Part shown: one piece after another, positions 45,114 through 53,326 of the stretch
Numbering within the stretch: position 1 is the first letter of the stretch
How the letters are laid out: every line of letters starts with the position of its first letter
NCBI RefSeq assembly: GCF_013116825.1
Contig: NZ_JABFNS010000010.1
Location: forward strand, 30,931-94,930
Source of the DNA: Myxococcus xanthus
Lineage (GTDB): Bacteria > Myxococcota > Myxococcia > Myxococcales > Myxococcaceae
Length of the DNA stretch: 64,000 bases
Direction: 5' to 3'
Program-made: the position numbers and the translations under genes
Notes under the pieces: generated by a model
Database searches by the model: none
What the model was told of the DNA's origin: nothing
What the model saw: the letters and a program-made list of their open reading frames with translations, nothing else

Positions 45114-47033
45114 TCATTCGCGGCATGAAGAACCGCGTCCGAGGCGTCTCTTCCGGCCCGACGGCTCGCGCAGGTACCAGGGCGTGTTGATGACGACGAT
45201 GCGGGGCCCTCCGCGGACCAGGAGCATCATCTTCAACAGCGTGGCGGTGTGGCTGGGGATGATGAAGTGGTGCCAGCGGCGCTCGACGAGCTCTGGCACC
45301 AGCACGGCGATGAACCGGCCCGGATGCTCCGCGGCGAGCTTGTGGACGTAGCCCAGCAACGGGTCCACGACCTGGCGGTAGGTCGGCACGAGCACGTCCA
45401 GCCGTGGCACGGGCCGCCCCGCCTTCCGAAGGGGCGCGGCCACCTGCCACTCCCAGCGCTGCGCCAATTGCTCCGGGGCGTCCGGTTGTCCTCGGACCTG
45501 CACGGCGTACACATCCGGGGACATGGACAGGGCCAGCCGCAGGCCCTTCTGCGCCACCCGGTCCAGGCGCCGGAGGGGGACCACCACCACGGGCGCGGCG
45601 AGCGGCTGCACGGGGATGGGGTGGGGCGTCTCGGTGGCGGCGTGGATGCGCTCGGCGTGGCGCCGAAAGGTCCGGAGCAGGGCGTAGGTCAGGGGAATGA
45701 AGACGACGGTCATCCAGGCGCCCTCTTCGAACTTGGCCGTCGCCACCACGGCCAGCGCCAGGGCGGTGCAGGCCGCGCCCACGCCATTCACCCATTGGAA
45801 CCGCCGCGTGCCGCGTCCGCTCATGCGCCGCCAGTGGATGACCATTCCGAGCTGGGACAGGGTGAAGGCGGACAGCGCGCCCACCGCGAACAGCGGGATG
45901 AGGTGGTCCGTCACGCCGTTGAACACCACCAACAGCACGGCGGCCAGCAGGGACAGGGTGATGATGCCCGTGGAATACACGAGGCGCTGGCCCACGTGGG
46001 CGAAGGCCGGAGGCAGGTTGCTGTCGAGCGCCAGCGCGCGGCACAGGCGGGGGAAGTCCGCGAAGCTCGTGTTGGCGGACAGGCAGAGCACGCAGACGAT
46101 GGCCGCCAGCGTCACGTAGTAGAAGACGCCGCGCCCGGTGACGGCGGCCACGACCTGGGAAAGCACGCTCTGGTAGCCGGCCTGGCCCGGCGCGGTCGCG
46201 CCAATGTCATAGGCGTGGCTCATCCACGCCACGCCGCAGAGCAGCATCACCAGGATGCTCACGATGCCCAGCAACGTCCGGCGCGCGTTGCGCACGCGGG
46301 GTTCGCGGAAGATGGGCACGCCGTTGCTGACGGCCTCGATGCCTGTCATCGCCGTGCAGCCGTTCGCGAAGGCATGCATCAACAGCCAGAGGCTCGCCAC
46401 GGCCGTGCTCTCCGGGAGCCGGGGCGGGGCGACGACGGGCACGGGGCTGCCAGCGGACGTGAGCACCTTCCAGACGCCGATGAGCAGGGTGATGCCCAGG
46501 CAGCCGACGAACAGGTAGGTGGGCAGCAGGAAGGCCGAGCCGGCGGTCCGGATGCCTCGCAGGTTCACCACCGTGATGAAGCCGAGCAGCACCAGGCACA
46601 GGAGCAGGGAGTGGGGGAACAGGCTGGGGATGGCGGAGACGAGCGCGCCCACGCCAGCGGAAATGGCCACCGCGACGTTGAGCACGTAGTCCAACGCCAG
46701 CGCGGAGGCCGCGAGCAGCGCGGGCTTCACGCCCAGGTTGGCGCGGGCCACGGAGAACGAGCCGCCGCCGTCGGGATACGCGGCGATGGTCTGCCGGTAG
46801 GAGAACTGCACCACGAGCAGCAGCGCGACGATGATGCCGGTGAGCAGGCCGATGTACCGCGGCCCGGCGCTGCCCAGCACGAGCATGGCGGTGAGCGCGG
46901 CCTCGGGCCCGTAGGCCGCGGAGGCCAGCGCGTCCAGCCCGAGCACGGGGATGCCTGTCAGCGGGCCAATCCTCTCCCCTTCCGCTCGCTCGTTCGGAAT
47001 GGGCCTGCCGAACAGGACCCGCCACAAGGACAT
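45114..47033 (-). CDS. APC-superfamily amino acid/cation permease with C-terminal cytosolic domain
   Basis: 639 residues. About 12 transmembrane helices occupy residues 20-470. The first helix region IPVLGLDALASAAYGPEAAL and GGGSFSVARANLG match the APC permease type. The C-terminal 150 residues are soluble and resemble a Usp-like cytosolic domain (VVVVPLRRLDRVAQKGL and RLDVLVPTYRQVVDP). Substrate unknown: amino acid or potassium. It is divergent from the methyltransferase gene and convergent with the acetyltransferase. Confidence 0.88.
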   Translation of the reverse strand: MSLWRVLFGRPIPNERAEGERIGPLTGIPVLGLDALASAAYGPEAALTAMLVLGSAGPRYIGLLTGIIVALLLVVQFSYRQTIAAYPDGGGSFSVARANLGVKPALLAASALALDYVLNVAVAISAGVGALVSAIPSLFPHSLLLCLVLLGFITVVNLRGIRTAGSAFLLPTYLFVGCLGITLLIGVWKVLTSAGSPVPVVAPPRLPESTAVASLWLLMHAFANGCTAMTGIEAVSNGVPIFREPRVRNARRTLLGIVSILVMLLCGVAWMSHAYDIGATAPGQAGYQSVLSQVVAAVTGRGVFYYVTLAAIVCVLCLSANTSFADFPRLCRALALDSNLPPAFAHVGQRLVYSTGIITLSLLAAVLLVVFNGVTDHLIPLFAVGALSAFTLSQLGMVIHWRRMSGRGTRRFQWVNGVGAACTALALAVVATAKFEEGAWMTVVFIPLTYALLRTFRRHAERIHAATETPHPIPVQPLAAPVVVVPLRRLDRVAQKGLRLALSMSPDVYAVQVRGQPDAPEQLAQRWEWQVAAPLRKAGRPVPRLDVLVPTYRQVVDPLLGYVHKLAAEHPGRFIAVLVPELVERRWHHFIIPSHTATLLKMMLLVRGGPRIVVINTPWYLREPSGRKRRLGRGSSCRE

Positions 47034-47160
47034 GCCTGAAAGGTAGTGCCGCGTCTCCGGGGGCTTCGACAGGCGACGGGCCTTGCGCCCGGCCTTACTT
47101 GGAAAGTTCCTGCGTGCTGCGCACCCTCGTCATGGATTCCCCCTGCATGACGGAGGCGTC

Positions 47161-47898
47161 ATGACCCCGTCCGAGTTGACGGCCGAGCAGCTTCAACACC
47201 AGGTGCATTCGTTGGGTGACTGGTTCCACAACCTGGACCTGCATGGCGTGCAGACGGCACCCCGGCATCCCCTGGGAGACTTCCCCGCCGTGTTCTGGCG
47301 GACCTTCCAGCGAGCCTTCCCCAGGGATTTGACGGGCAAGTCCGTGCTCGACATCGGCTGCAACGGGGGCTTCTACAGCATCGAGATGAAGCGGCGGGGC
47401 GCGGCCCGCGTGGTGGGCATCGACACAGACGCGCGCTACCTGGCCCAGGCCCGTTTCGCCACCCGGGTGCTGGGGGTGGACGTGGAGCTGCATCAGCTCG
47501 ACGTGTACGAAGCGGGCGCGCTGGGCGAGAAGTTCGATGTCGTGCTCTTCATGGGCGTGCTCTACCACCTGCGCCATCCCTTGCTCGCGCTGGACCTGCT
47601 CCATGAGCAGGTCGTGAGGGACCTGCTCATCTTCCAGACGATGGAGCGGGGCAGCACCCAGGTGGGGCCGGTGGCGGCGGACTACCCCATCTCCGCGCAC
47701 GCCGTCTTCGACCGGCCGGACTTCCCGAAGCTGCACTTCATAGAACGCCGTTATGCCGGAGACCCCACCAACTGGTGGGTGCCCAATGCGGCGTGCACGG
47801 AGGCCATGCTCCGCTCCGCCGGCTTCGAATTGCTCGAGCGGCCCGCCCGGGAAATCTACCTGTGCCGACGCGGCACGCGCCCGGAGGTGCTCCAATGA
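47161..47898 (+). CDS. SAM-dependent methyltransferase, first gene of the glycan cluster
   Basis: 245 residues. SAM-binding motif I is VLDIGCNGGFYSIEMKRRGA, followed by VVGIDTDARYL. The protein resembles the CmoB/DUF1698-type methyltransferases and, from memory, the Rta_06860 family that occurs in glycosyltransferase clusters (not verified). GGAGG lies 4 nt before the ATG. The stop overlaps the hydrolase start as ATGA, so the two are coupled. Likely target: a sugar or glycolipid intermediate, inferred from the neighbours. Confidence 0.88.
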   Translation: MTPSELTAEQLQHQVHSLGDWFHNLDLHGVQTAPRHPLGDFPAVFWRTFQRAFPRDLTGKSVLDIGCNGGFYSIEMKRRGAARVVGIDTDARYLAQARFATRVLGVDVELHQLDVYEAGALGEKFDVVLFMGVLYHLRHPLLALDLLHEQVVRDLLIFQTMERGSTQVGPVAADYPISAHAVFDRPDFPKLHFIERRYAGDPTNWWVPNAACTEAMLRSAGFELLERPAREIYLCRRGTRPEVLQ

Positions 47899-48782
47899 TT
47901 GAGGCGGTGAAGCTGTGGAATGAACCCAACAACATGTCGCACTGGGACTTCGGGCTGGATGCCGACTGGGCCATCTTCTCCCGGATGGTGCGGCTGGCGG
48001 GCGCCGCGGTGCGCGCGGAGAACTCCCGGCTGCCGCGCGTGCTGGGGGGGATGGCGCCCATCGACGCGTCCTTCCTGTGCCGCATGGAAGCGCAGGGCGC
48101 CCTGGACGAGGTGGACGTCGTCGCGGTGCATGGCTTCCCGCTCGACTGGAACCACTGGCAACTCGACGAATGGCCCGAACGCCTGGCGGAGATTCGCGCC
48201 GTGTCGCGTCACCCTGTCTGGGTGACGGAGGTGGGCGTGTCCACCTTCGGCGCGGAGGAGGTGCAGGAGTTCGGCCTGCGTCGCACCGCCGAGCTCCTTC
48301 TGGGGCAGGTGGACCGCGTGCACTGGTACAGCCTCTTCGACCTGCCCAGGGCCTGGCCCGCGACGACACGCCACCGCGAGGCGGAGGGCTCGTCGTACTA
48401 CCGGCACTTCTACATGGGGTTGCTGCGCGAGGACGGCACGCCCAAGCGGGCCATGCGCCACTTCGCGGACTACACGCCCCGGCTGGGCATCTGCCAGTGG
48501 TTCCACTTCGAGGACCACCGGCTGGATGACGCCGTGGCCTGGCTGCGGAAGATGGGCGTGCGCAAGCTGCGCACGGGCCTGAGCTGGGCGGACAGCCACC
48601 GGCCCGGCGCCGAGGCGTGGTTCGACCGGCAGATGCGCGCGCTCGACGGCTTCGACGTGACGCTGACGTACTGCTTCACCCCCGGCTCCCGCGGCCTCAA
48701 GGACCACCACACGAGTCCGCCCCAGCAGGTGGAGGAGTTCGCGGACTTCTGCGCGCGGATGACGCGCCGGTATGCGCAGTGA
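47895..48782 (+). CDS. GH-A clan glycoside hydrolase with apparently permuted barrel
   Basis: 295 residues. The acid/base motif WNEPNN is at 8-13 (Glu10) and the likely nucleophile is Glu112 in HPVWVTEVGVST, as in xylosidase-like GH-A enzymes. In normal members the WNEPN strand lies about 150 residues into the barrel. Here the missing first strands appear at the C-terminus: WLRKMGVRKLRTGLSW, then DVTLTYCFTPGS, then FADFCARMTRRYA, which would normally run straight into the WNEPN strand. The start overlaps the methyltransferase stop (ATGA). No signal peptide, so it acts in the cytoplasm, perhaps on a glycan intermediate. Confidence 0.85.
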   Translation: MIEAVKLWNEPNNMSHWDFGLDADWAIFSRMVRLAGAAVRAENSRLPRVLGGMAPIDASFLCRMEAQGALDEVDVVAVHGFPLDWNHWQLDEWPERLAEIRAVSRHPVWVTEVGVSTFGAEEVQEFGLRRTAELLLGQVDRVHWYSLFDLPRAWPATTRHREAEGSSYYRHFYMGLLREDGTPKRAMRHFADYTPRLGICQWFHFEDHRLDDAVAWLRKMGVRKLRTGLSWADSHRPGAEAWFDRQMRALDGFDVTLTYCFTPGSRGLKDHHTSPPQQVEEFADFCARMTRRYAQ

Positions 48783-48788
48783 CGCTCG

Positions 48789-50552
48789 TCAGGCGCGCAG
48801 CAGGGCGGCGTAGCGCTCCGCCGCGCGCCGCAAGCGGCTGGCTTCTTCGGGGGCCGTCTCCGCCAGCGCGGTGGCGGCCAGCAGGTGGTGGCCCACCTGG
48901 AAGGCCAGATAGCAGGGCCTGTAGAATGCCCGCAGCCCTTCGCTGACGGGACGGCCGCTGGCCCTCGCCACGTGCTCGGCGAGCCGCGCCTCCGCCTGGA
49001 CGTCGAACCCCAGCTCCACCGCGGCGCCCACCACGTCCCAGGCCACGTCCTGGCAGCCAATCAAGTCATGACCGGCGTGGTGGTCCACCGCGTCCGCCTT
49101 GAGCAGCCGCCCGCCCGCCAGCACCAGCCACTCCCACGGCTGGAGCTTGTTGTCCGTCTCCACGCGGCGGACCTCACGCGCGAGCGTGCCCAGGTGCCGG
49201 CTCCATCCATCGAGCTCGCGGACACAGGACGCCTCGCCCAGGACCCGCGCCGTGTTGTAGCGGGCCATGTCGAGCAGCGCGGCCACGGACGCGCCTCGCT
49301 CCAGCGAATCCACGGGAAAGTGCCGGGCCCGGAAGCCGAGGTAGCCGCCCACCTGGGCCACCATCGCCTGGCGCTCGTACTCCGGCACCCGGGACAGCGG
49401 CCGTGCGCCCTCCATCCACCGCTGCACCAGGAAGCCGTGCCGCAGTCCCTCCACCGGTGGCGTGAAGCCCGCCTGGGAGAGCTGCCGGGCACGCCGCAGC
49501 CGGTGCTCACCGAAACCTCCGAGGCCCGCGAACTTGAGGAGGAACACGCCGCGCGGCGTGGTGACCCGGTATTTGCGCCGCTCCTGCTGGACGTGCACCG
49601 GAGGCCACTCACGGGCGTCTGGAAACAGCAGGCGCCGCCATGTACCCGCGCCCAGGTCCTCCAGGCGGCGGTGCGCCCGGCCCGTGAGGTCCTCGCACCA
49701 ACGGGCCAGGAGGCACCGGGCGTCGCCCGGCTGGAGGAACAGCGCATCGAACTCCGTCAGGTGCCGCCGCGCCTGGGCCCAGCGGGTCCGGTGCCGCTCG
49801 CTGGCCATGGGGCCGGGGGCGCCCGCGTGGCTGGGGAAGAAGCACAGCCTCCGCGCTGAAACGCCGTGGTCCTCCAGGAAGTCCGCCACCGCGCCAAAGG
49901 AGCTCCCTGACAGGCCGGGCCCTTCGTCCACGATGGCCACGTCCGTGTTCGCGGCGCGCGCCAGCAGCTCCTGCGCCAGGCCGGGCCCCAGGCTGCAGAC
50001 GCGCTGGTACGGGTGCCCCGTGGGCCGGACGGTGAGGGGCGGCGGCGCCTTCATCGCGGCGGCCACCGCGCACGCCAGACTCGCGCCGATGCCTCGGATG
50101 CCCACCACCAGGGGCGGCGCTGGGGGATGCAGCGCCTTCGCGGCCTCCAGGTACTGCTCTGGATAGAGCGCGTGGTAGGCGTAGCCTTCGGGCACAGAGA
50201 GGCCCACGCGCTCCGGCAGCGGCAACCGGCCCAGCGCTTGGAATGGGGCCGTGGGGACCGGAGGCACGGACGCGAAGCCTGTCTCCCAGGAGCGCTGGAG
50301 CGCCTGCGCGAGCACGAAGGGCAGCGCGACGCACGCCGCGCCGAGCGGCCCGGGGTCGTCGCGCCGCCGCTCCGCGAAGTCGCGGTCCAGCACGCCCTGC
50401 GCCAGCGAGCCCGAGTCGATGAACAGGGCGACCAGCGCGGCATGTCGGTCCAGCCCCGGCGCCATCACCGCCCACTGCCGCAGGCGCGCATGGAGCGCCG
50501 ACAGGAGCTCCCGGGGTGACGCGTCCTTCACGGCGCTCCCGTAGACGAGCAT
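48789..50552 (-). CDS. Fusion of phosphoribosyltransferase-like and kinase-like domains
   Basis: 587 residues. The N-terminal half contains VVGIRGIGASLACAVAAAMK and the PRPP-loop-like VAIVDEGPGLSGSSFGAVAD, a phosphoribosyltransferase fold. The C-terminal half has an APH-kinase-like nucleotide strand (YRVTTPRGVFLLKFAG) and a catalytic-loop-like stretch LLKADAVDHHAGHDLIGCQD. The combination suggests a nucleotide- or sugar-phosphate-handling enzyme; the exact reaction is unknown. It starts 3 bp after the phosphatase stop, so the two form a minus-strand operon inside the glycan cluster. Confidence 0.75.
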   Translation of the reverse strand: MLVYGSAVKDASPRELLSALHARLRQWAVMAPGLDRHAALVALFIDSGSLAQGVLDRDFAERRRDDPGPLGAACVALPFVLAQALQRSWETGFASVPPVPTAPFQALGRLPLPERVGLSVPEGYAYHALYPEQYLEAAKALHPPAPPLVVGIRGIGASLACAVAAAMKAPPPLTVRPTGHPYQRVCSLGPGLAQELLARAANTDVAIVDEGPGLSGSSFGAVADFLEDHGVSARRLCFFPSHAGAPGPMASERHRTRWAQARRHLTEFDALFLQPGDARCLLARWCEDLTGRAHRRLEDLGAGTWRRLLFPDAREWPPVHVQQERRKYRVTTPRGVFLLKFAGLGGFGEHRLRRARQLSQAGFTPPVEGLRHGFLVQRWMEGARPLSRVPEYERQAMVAQVGGYLGFRARHFPVDSLERGASVAALLDMARYNTARVLGEASCVRELDGWSRHLGTLAREVRRVETDNKLQPWEWLVLAGGRLLKADAVDHHAGHDLIGCQDVAWDVVGAAVELGFDVQAEARLAEHVARASGRPVSEGLRAFYRPCYLAFQVGHHLLAATALAETAPEEASRLRRAAERYAALLRA

Positions 50553-50555
50553 CCT

Positions 50556-51098
50556 TCAGCCCTGGCGCAGGTGGCGGTAGGCGATGGCCGCGAGCGCATC
50601 GAACTCGGGCACCTCCCAGGGCACCTCGCGTGACGCGCGCAGCGCTTGTGTGTACGCGATGAAGGCCGTGAGCTGCTCGGGGCTCGGTGACACGAGGTTC
50701 CGGCGGTCCTTGGCGAGCGACAGCGCCTCCATGGGGGCCAGGCCCCCCTCCACGAGGACGCACAGCGCCAGCAGCGCGCTGCGCCCGATGCCGTGCTCAC
50801 AGTGGATGAGCACCTTCTCCCGCCGCGCCAGCCGCGCGCGGACCCAGGCCACGCCGTCGTGAATCATGGGCAACCGGATGGCCTGCATGTCCTGCGTGGG
50901 CAGGTGGAGGAGGGTGATGCCGTGCTGGCGAAGCACCCGCTCGTCGTCGCAGTCCTCGACCCGCACGTCCACCACGGAGCGGATGCCAAGCTGTCCCGCG
51001 AGGTAGGCCGCGGCCTCCATGGGATAGCGCCCGCCCACGGCGAGCGACGGTGTCACGGCGTCCAGGTTGAGCTCCCACTCCGGTGTCCTTCCCAGCAC
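50556..51098 (-). CDS. Dual-specificity protein phosphatase-like protein
   Basis: 180 residues. The signature HCEHGIGRSA fits HCxxGxxRS with Cys nucleophile and Arg; the general-acid loop is probably in the HLPTQDM region. It hydrolyses phosphate esters in the cytoplasm. The start is a GTG 5 nt after a perfect AGGAGG; the longer in-frame alternative adds over 100 Pro/Arg-rich residues and is rejected. It is followed directly by the PRTase/kinase fusion gene. Confidence 0.85.
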   Translation of the reverse strand: MLGRTPEWELNLDAVTPSLAVGGRYPMEAAAYLAGQLGIRSVVDVRVEDCDDERVLRQHGITLLHLPTQDMQAIRLPMIHDGVAWVRARLARREKVLIHCEHGIGRSALLALCVLVEGGLAPMEALSLAKDRRNLVSPSPEQLTAFIAYTQALRASREVPWEVPEFDALAAIAYRHLRQG

Positions 51099-51103
51099 GG
51101 CTG

Positions 51104-51109
51104 CCTCCT
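51104..51109 (-). promoter_or_regulatory. Shine-Dalgarno site fixing the phosphatase GTG start
   Basis: AGGAGG on the minus strand, 5 nt upstream of GTG at 51098. No other start codon in the frame has an SD. Confidence 0.7.
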
Positions 51110-51267
51110 CTTCGCCTGCGCCTTCGAGAAGGAAGATAGGTGTCCGCGCTCCCACGACGACGTCCGGCGCGGCCGGGCAAGCGGCCCTTCCGCGCGCCGG
51201 GCCCCCGACACATGGTGTCCAGGCTGGCGGCGCAGAACGCGGAGTGGGACAGGGACGGGAGGACGCG

Positions 51268-52236
51268 ATGTCGGACGGAATGATGAGGGCCGCGGTGGTC
51301 ACGGGGCCTGGGGGGACACGGGTGGACCGCATCGCCCGGCCCGAGCCCGGCCCTGGCGCCATACGCGTGCGGCTGGAGGGCTGTGGCGTGTGCGGCTCCA
51401 ACCTTCCCACCTGGGAGGGCCGTGACTGGTTCCGCTATCCGATGAAGCCCGGGGCGCCCGGACACGAAGGCTGGGGCGTGGTGGATGCCGTGGGGAGCGG
51501 GGTGGCGGACCTTCGCGTGGGAGACCGGGTGGCCACGCTCTCCTCGGCGGCCTTCGCGGAGTACGACGTGGTGGAGGCGTCGTCGGCCGTGGTGCTTCCG
51601 TCCTCGCTCGCGGGCAAGCCCTTTCCGGGAGAGCCGCTGGGCTGCGCCATGAACATCTTCCGCCGCGGCGACATCCAGGCGGGGCAGACGGTGGCCATCC
51701 TCGGCATCGGCTTCCTGGGCGCGGTGGTGACACGGCTCGCGGCGAACGCGGGCGCGCGGGTCCTCGCCATCTCCCGGCGTCCCTTCTCGCTGGAGTTGGC
51801 GCGGGCCTACGGCGCCGCCGAGTGCATCCCCATGGATGACCATGGCCGAATCATCGGCCGCGTGAAGGCCCTCACCGGCGGCGCCTTCTGCGACCGCGTC
51901 ATCGAGGCCGTGGGCTCGCAGTGGCCGCTCGACCTCGCGGGCGAACTCACGCGGGAGCGGGGCCGGCTCGTCATCGCTGGCTATCACCAGGACGGGCCCC
52001 GGCAGGTGAACATGCAGTTGTGGAACTGGCGCGGCCTGGATGTCATCAACGCGCACGAACGCGACCCACGCGTCTACGTGGAGGGCATCCGGCTCGCCGT
52101 GGACGCCGTCGCCTCCGGCGCGCTGGACCCCTTTCCCCTCTTCACCCACCAGTTCCGCTTGGAGGAGCTCGACCGCGCCTTCGACGCCCTGCGCTCCCGG
52201 CCGGATGGCTTCCTCAAGGCCCTGGTCACGCCATGA
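51268..52236 (+). CDS. Medium-chain alcohol/sorbitol-type dehydrogenase
   Basis: 322 residues. Catalytic-zinc ligands are in GCGVCGSN and GHEGWG; the NAD(P) fold is AILGIGFLGAVVTRLAANAG. The four-Cys structural zinc loop of classical alcohol dehydrogenases is absent: the text passes from VGDRVATLSSAAFAEY directly on. SD GGGAGGA precedes the ATG. It overlaps the Gfo/Idh gene by ATGA. It probably oxidises a sugar alcohol or sugar hydroxyl in the glycan pathway. Confidence 0.9.
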   Translation: MSDGMMRAAVVTGPGGTRVDRIARPEPGPGAIRVRLEGCGVCGSNLPTWEGRDWFRYPMKPGAPGHEGWGVVDAVGSGVADLRVGDRVATLSSAAFAEYDVVEASSAVVLPSSLAGKPFPGEPLGCAMNIFRRGDIQAGQTVAILGIGFLGAVVTRLAANAGARVLAISRRPFSLELARAYGAAECIPMDDHGRIIGRVKALTGGAFCDRVIEAVGSQWPLDLAGELTRERGRLVIAGYHQDGPRQVNMQLWNWRGLDVINAHERDPRVYVEGIRLAVDAVASGALDPFPLFTHQFRLEELDRAFDALRSRPDGFLKALVTP

Positions 52237-53231
52237 GCGCTCCCGTGACGCGGCGCCCCCGGCTGGGCTTTCTCGGCGTGGGCTGGATTGGACGCCACCG
52301 GATGCAGGCCCTGGTGAACGAGGCCCGGGTGGACGTCATCGGCGTGGCGGACCCCTCGGAGGCCGCCGCGGAAGCCGCGCGGGCGCTCGCGCCGGGGTGT
52401 GAGCGGGTGGACTCCCTGGACGCGCTGCTCGCGCTCTCACCCGACGGCGTGGTCATCGCCACGCCCAGCGCCGTTCACGCGGAGCAGTCCATCCAGGCGC
52501 TGGAGCGCGGCGTGGCCGTGTTCTGCCAGAAGCCGCTGGGCCGCACGGCCCACGAGGTCCGGCGCGTGGTGGAGGCGGCGCGGAGGTCGGACGTGCTGCT
52601 CGGCGTGGACTTCAGCTACCGCTACGCGGAAGGGCTGCGCAGGCTCCGCGCGCACCACCAGTCGGGCGCGCTGGGGCACGTGCACGCGGTGAACCTCGTC
52701 TTCCACAATGCCTACGGCCCGGACAAACCGTGGTTCTACGACGCGTCGCTCGCCGGGGGCGGCTGCGTCATGGACCTGGGCATCCACCTGGTGGACCTGG
52801 CGCTGTGGGTGCTCGACTTCCCCGCCGTCCGCCGGGTGAGCAGCCAACGCTTCGCCCAGGGACGGCCGCTGCGGGGCCGGGGGGAGGGCGTGGAAGACTA
52901 CGCCGCCGCCCTGCTGGAGTTGGAGGGAGGCACCGCCGTCCAGCTCGCCTGCTCCTGGAAGCTGTCGGCGGGCTGCGACGCGGTGATTGAAGCGTCGTTC
53001 TACGGGACGGAAGGGGGCGTGTCGTTCCGCAACGTGAATGGCTCGTTCTACGACTTCACGGCGGACGCCTTCCGGGGCACCGGGCGTGAGCGGCTCGCCG
53101 ACCCGCCAGATGGCTGGGGCGGGCGGGCCGCCGTGGACTGGGCCACCCGCCTGGCTCAAGGCCAGCGCTTCACGCCGGAGAACGAGCAGCTCATCCAGGT
53201 CGCGGAGACGCTCGACAGGCTCTACGCCTGA
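52233..53231 (+). CDS. Gfo/Idh/MocA-family oxidoreductase
   Basis: 332 residues. N-terminal Rossmann motif LGFLGVGWIGRHRMQAL; the QKPLGRT motif carries the family's catalytic Lys (normally EKP). The C-terminal domain has GGGCVMDLGIHLVDL with the usual active-site D/H pair. It oxidises or reduces a sugar-type substrate with NAD(P). It is coupled to the dehydrogenase by a 4-bp overlap. Two consecutive oxidoreductases suggest a redox sequence on one sugar. Confidence 0.92.
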   Translation: MSAPVTRRPRLGFLGVGWIGRHRMQALVNEARVDVIGVADPSEAAAEAARALAPGCERVDSLDALLALSPDGVVIATPSAVHAEQSIQALERGVAVFCQKPLGRTAHEVRRVVEAARRSDVLLGVDFSYRYAEGLRRLRAHHQSGALGHVHAVNLVFHNAYGPDKPWFYDASLAGGGCVMDLGIHLVDLALWVLDFPAVRRVSSQRFAQGRPLRGRGEGVEDYAAALLELEGGTAVQLACSWKLSAGCDAVIEASFYGTEGGVSFRNVNGSFYDFTADAFRGTGRERLADPPDGWGGRAAVDWATRLAQGQRFTPENEQLIQVAETLDRLYA

Positions 53232-53326
53232 GAGCGTTCGCATGCCCGTCTCCCGAGACGCGGAGGTGTCGGGCTCTGTCTGCACACCGGAAGGTGTGGG
53301 ACTGAAACACCGTTCCTCGCCTGACC

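Noticed and set aside
45249..47039. Plus-strand frame opposite the APC permease
   Set aside because: Gln/His/Gly/Arg-rich shadow; the minus frame has clear transmembrane helices.
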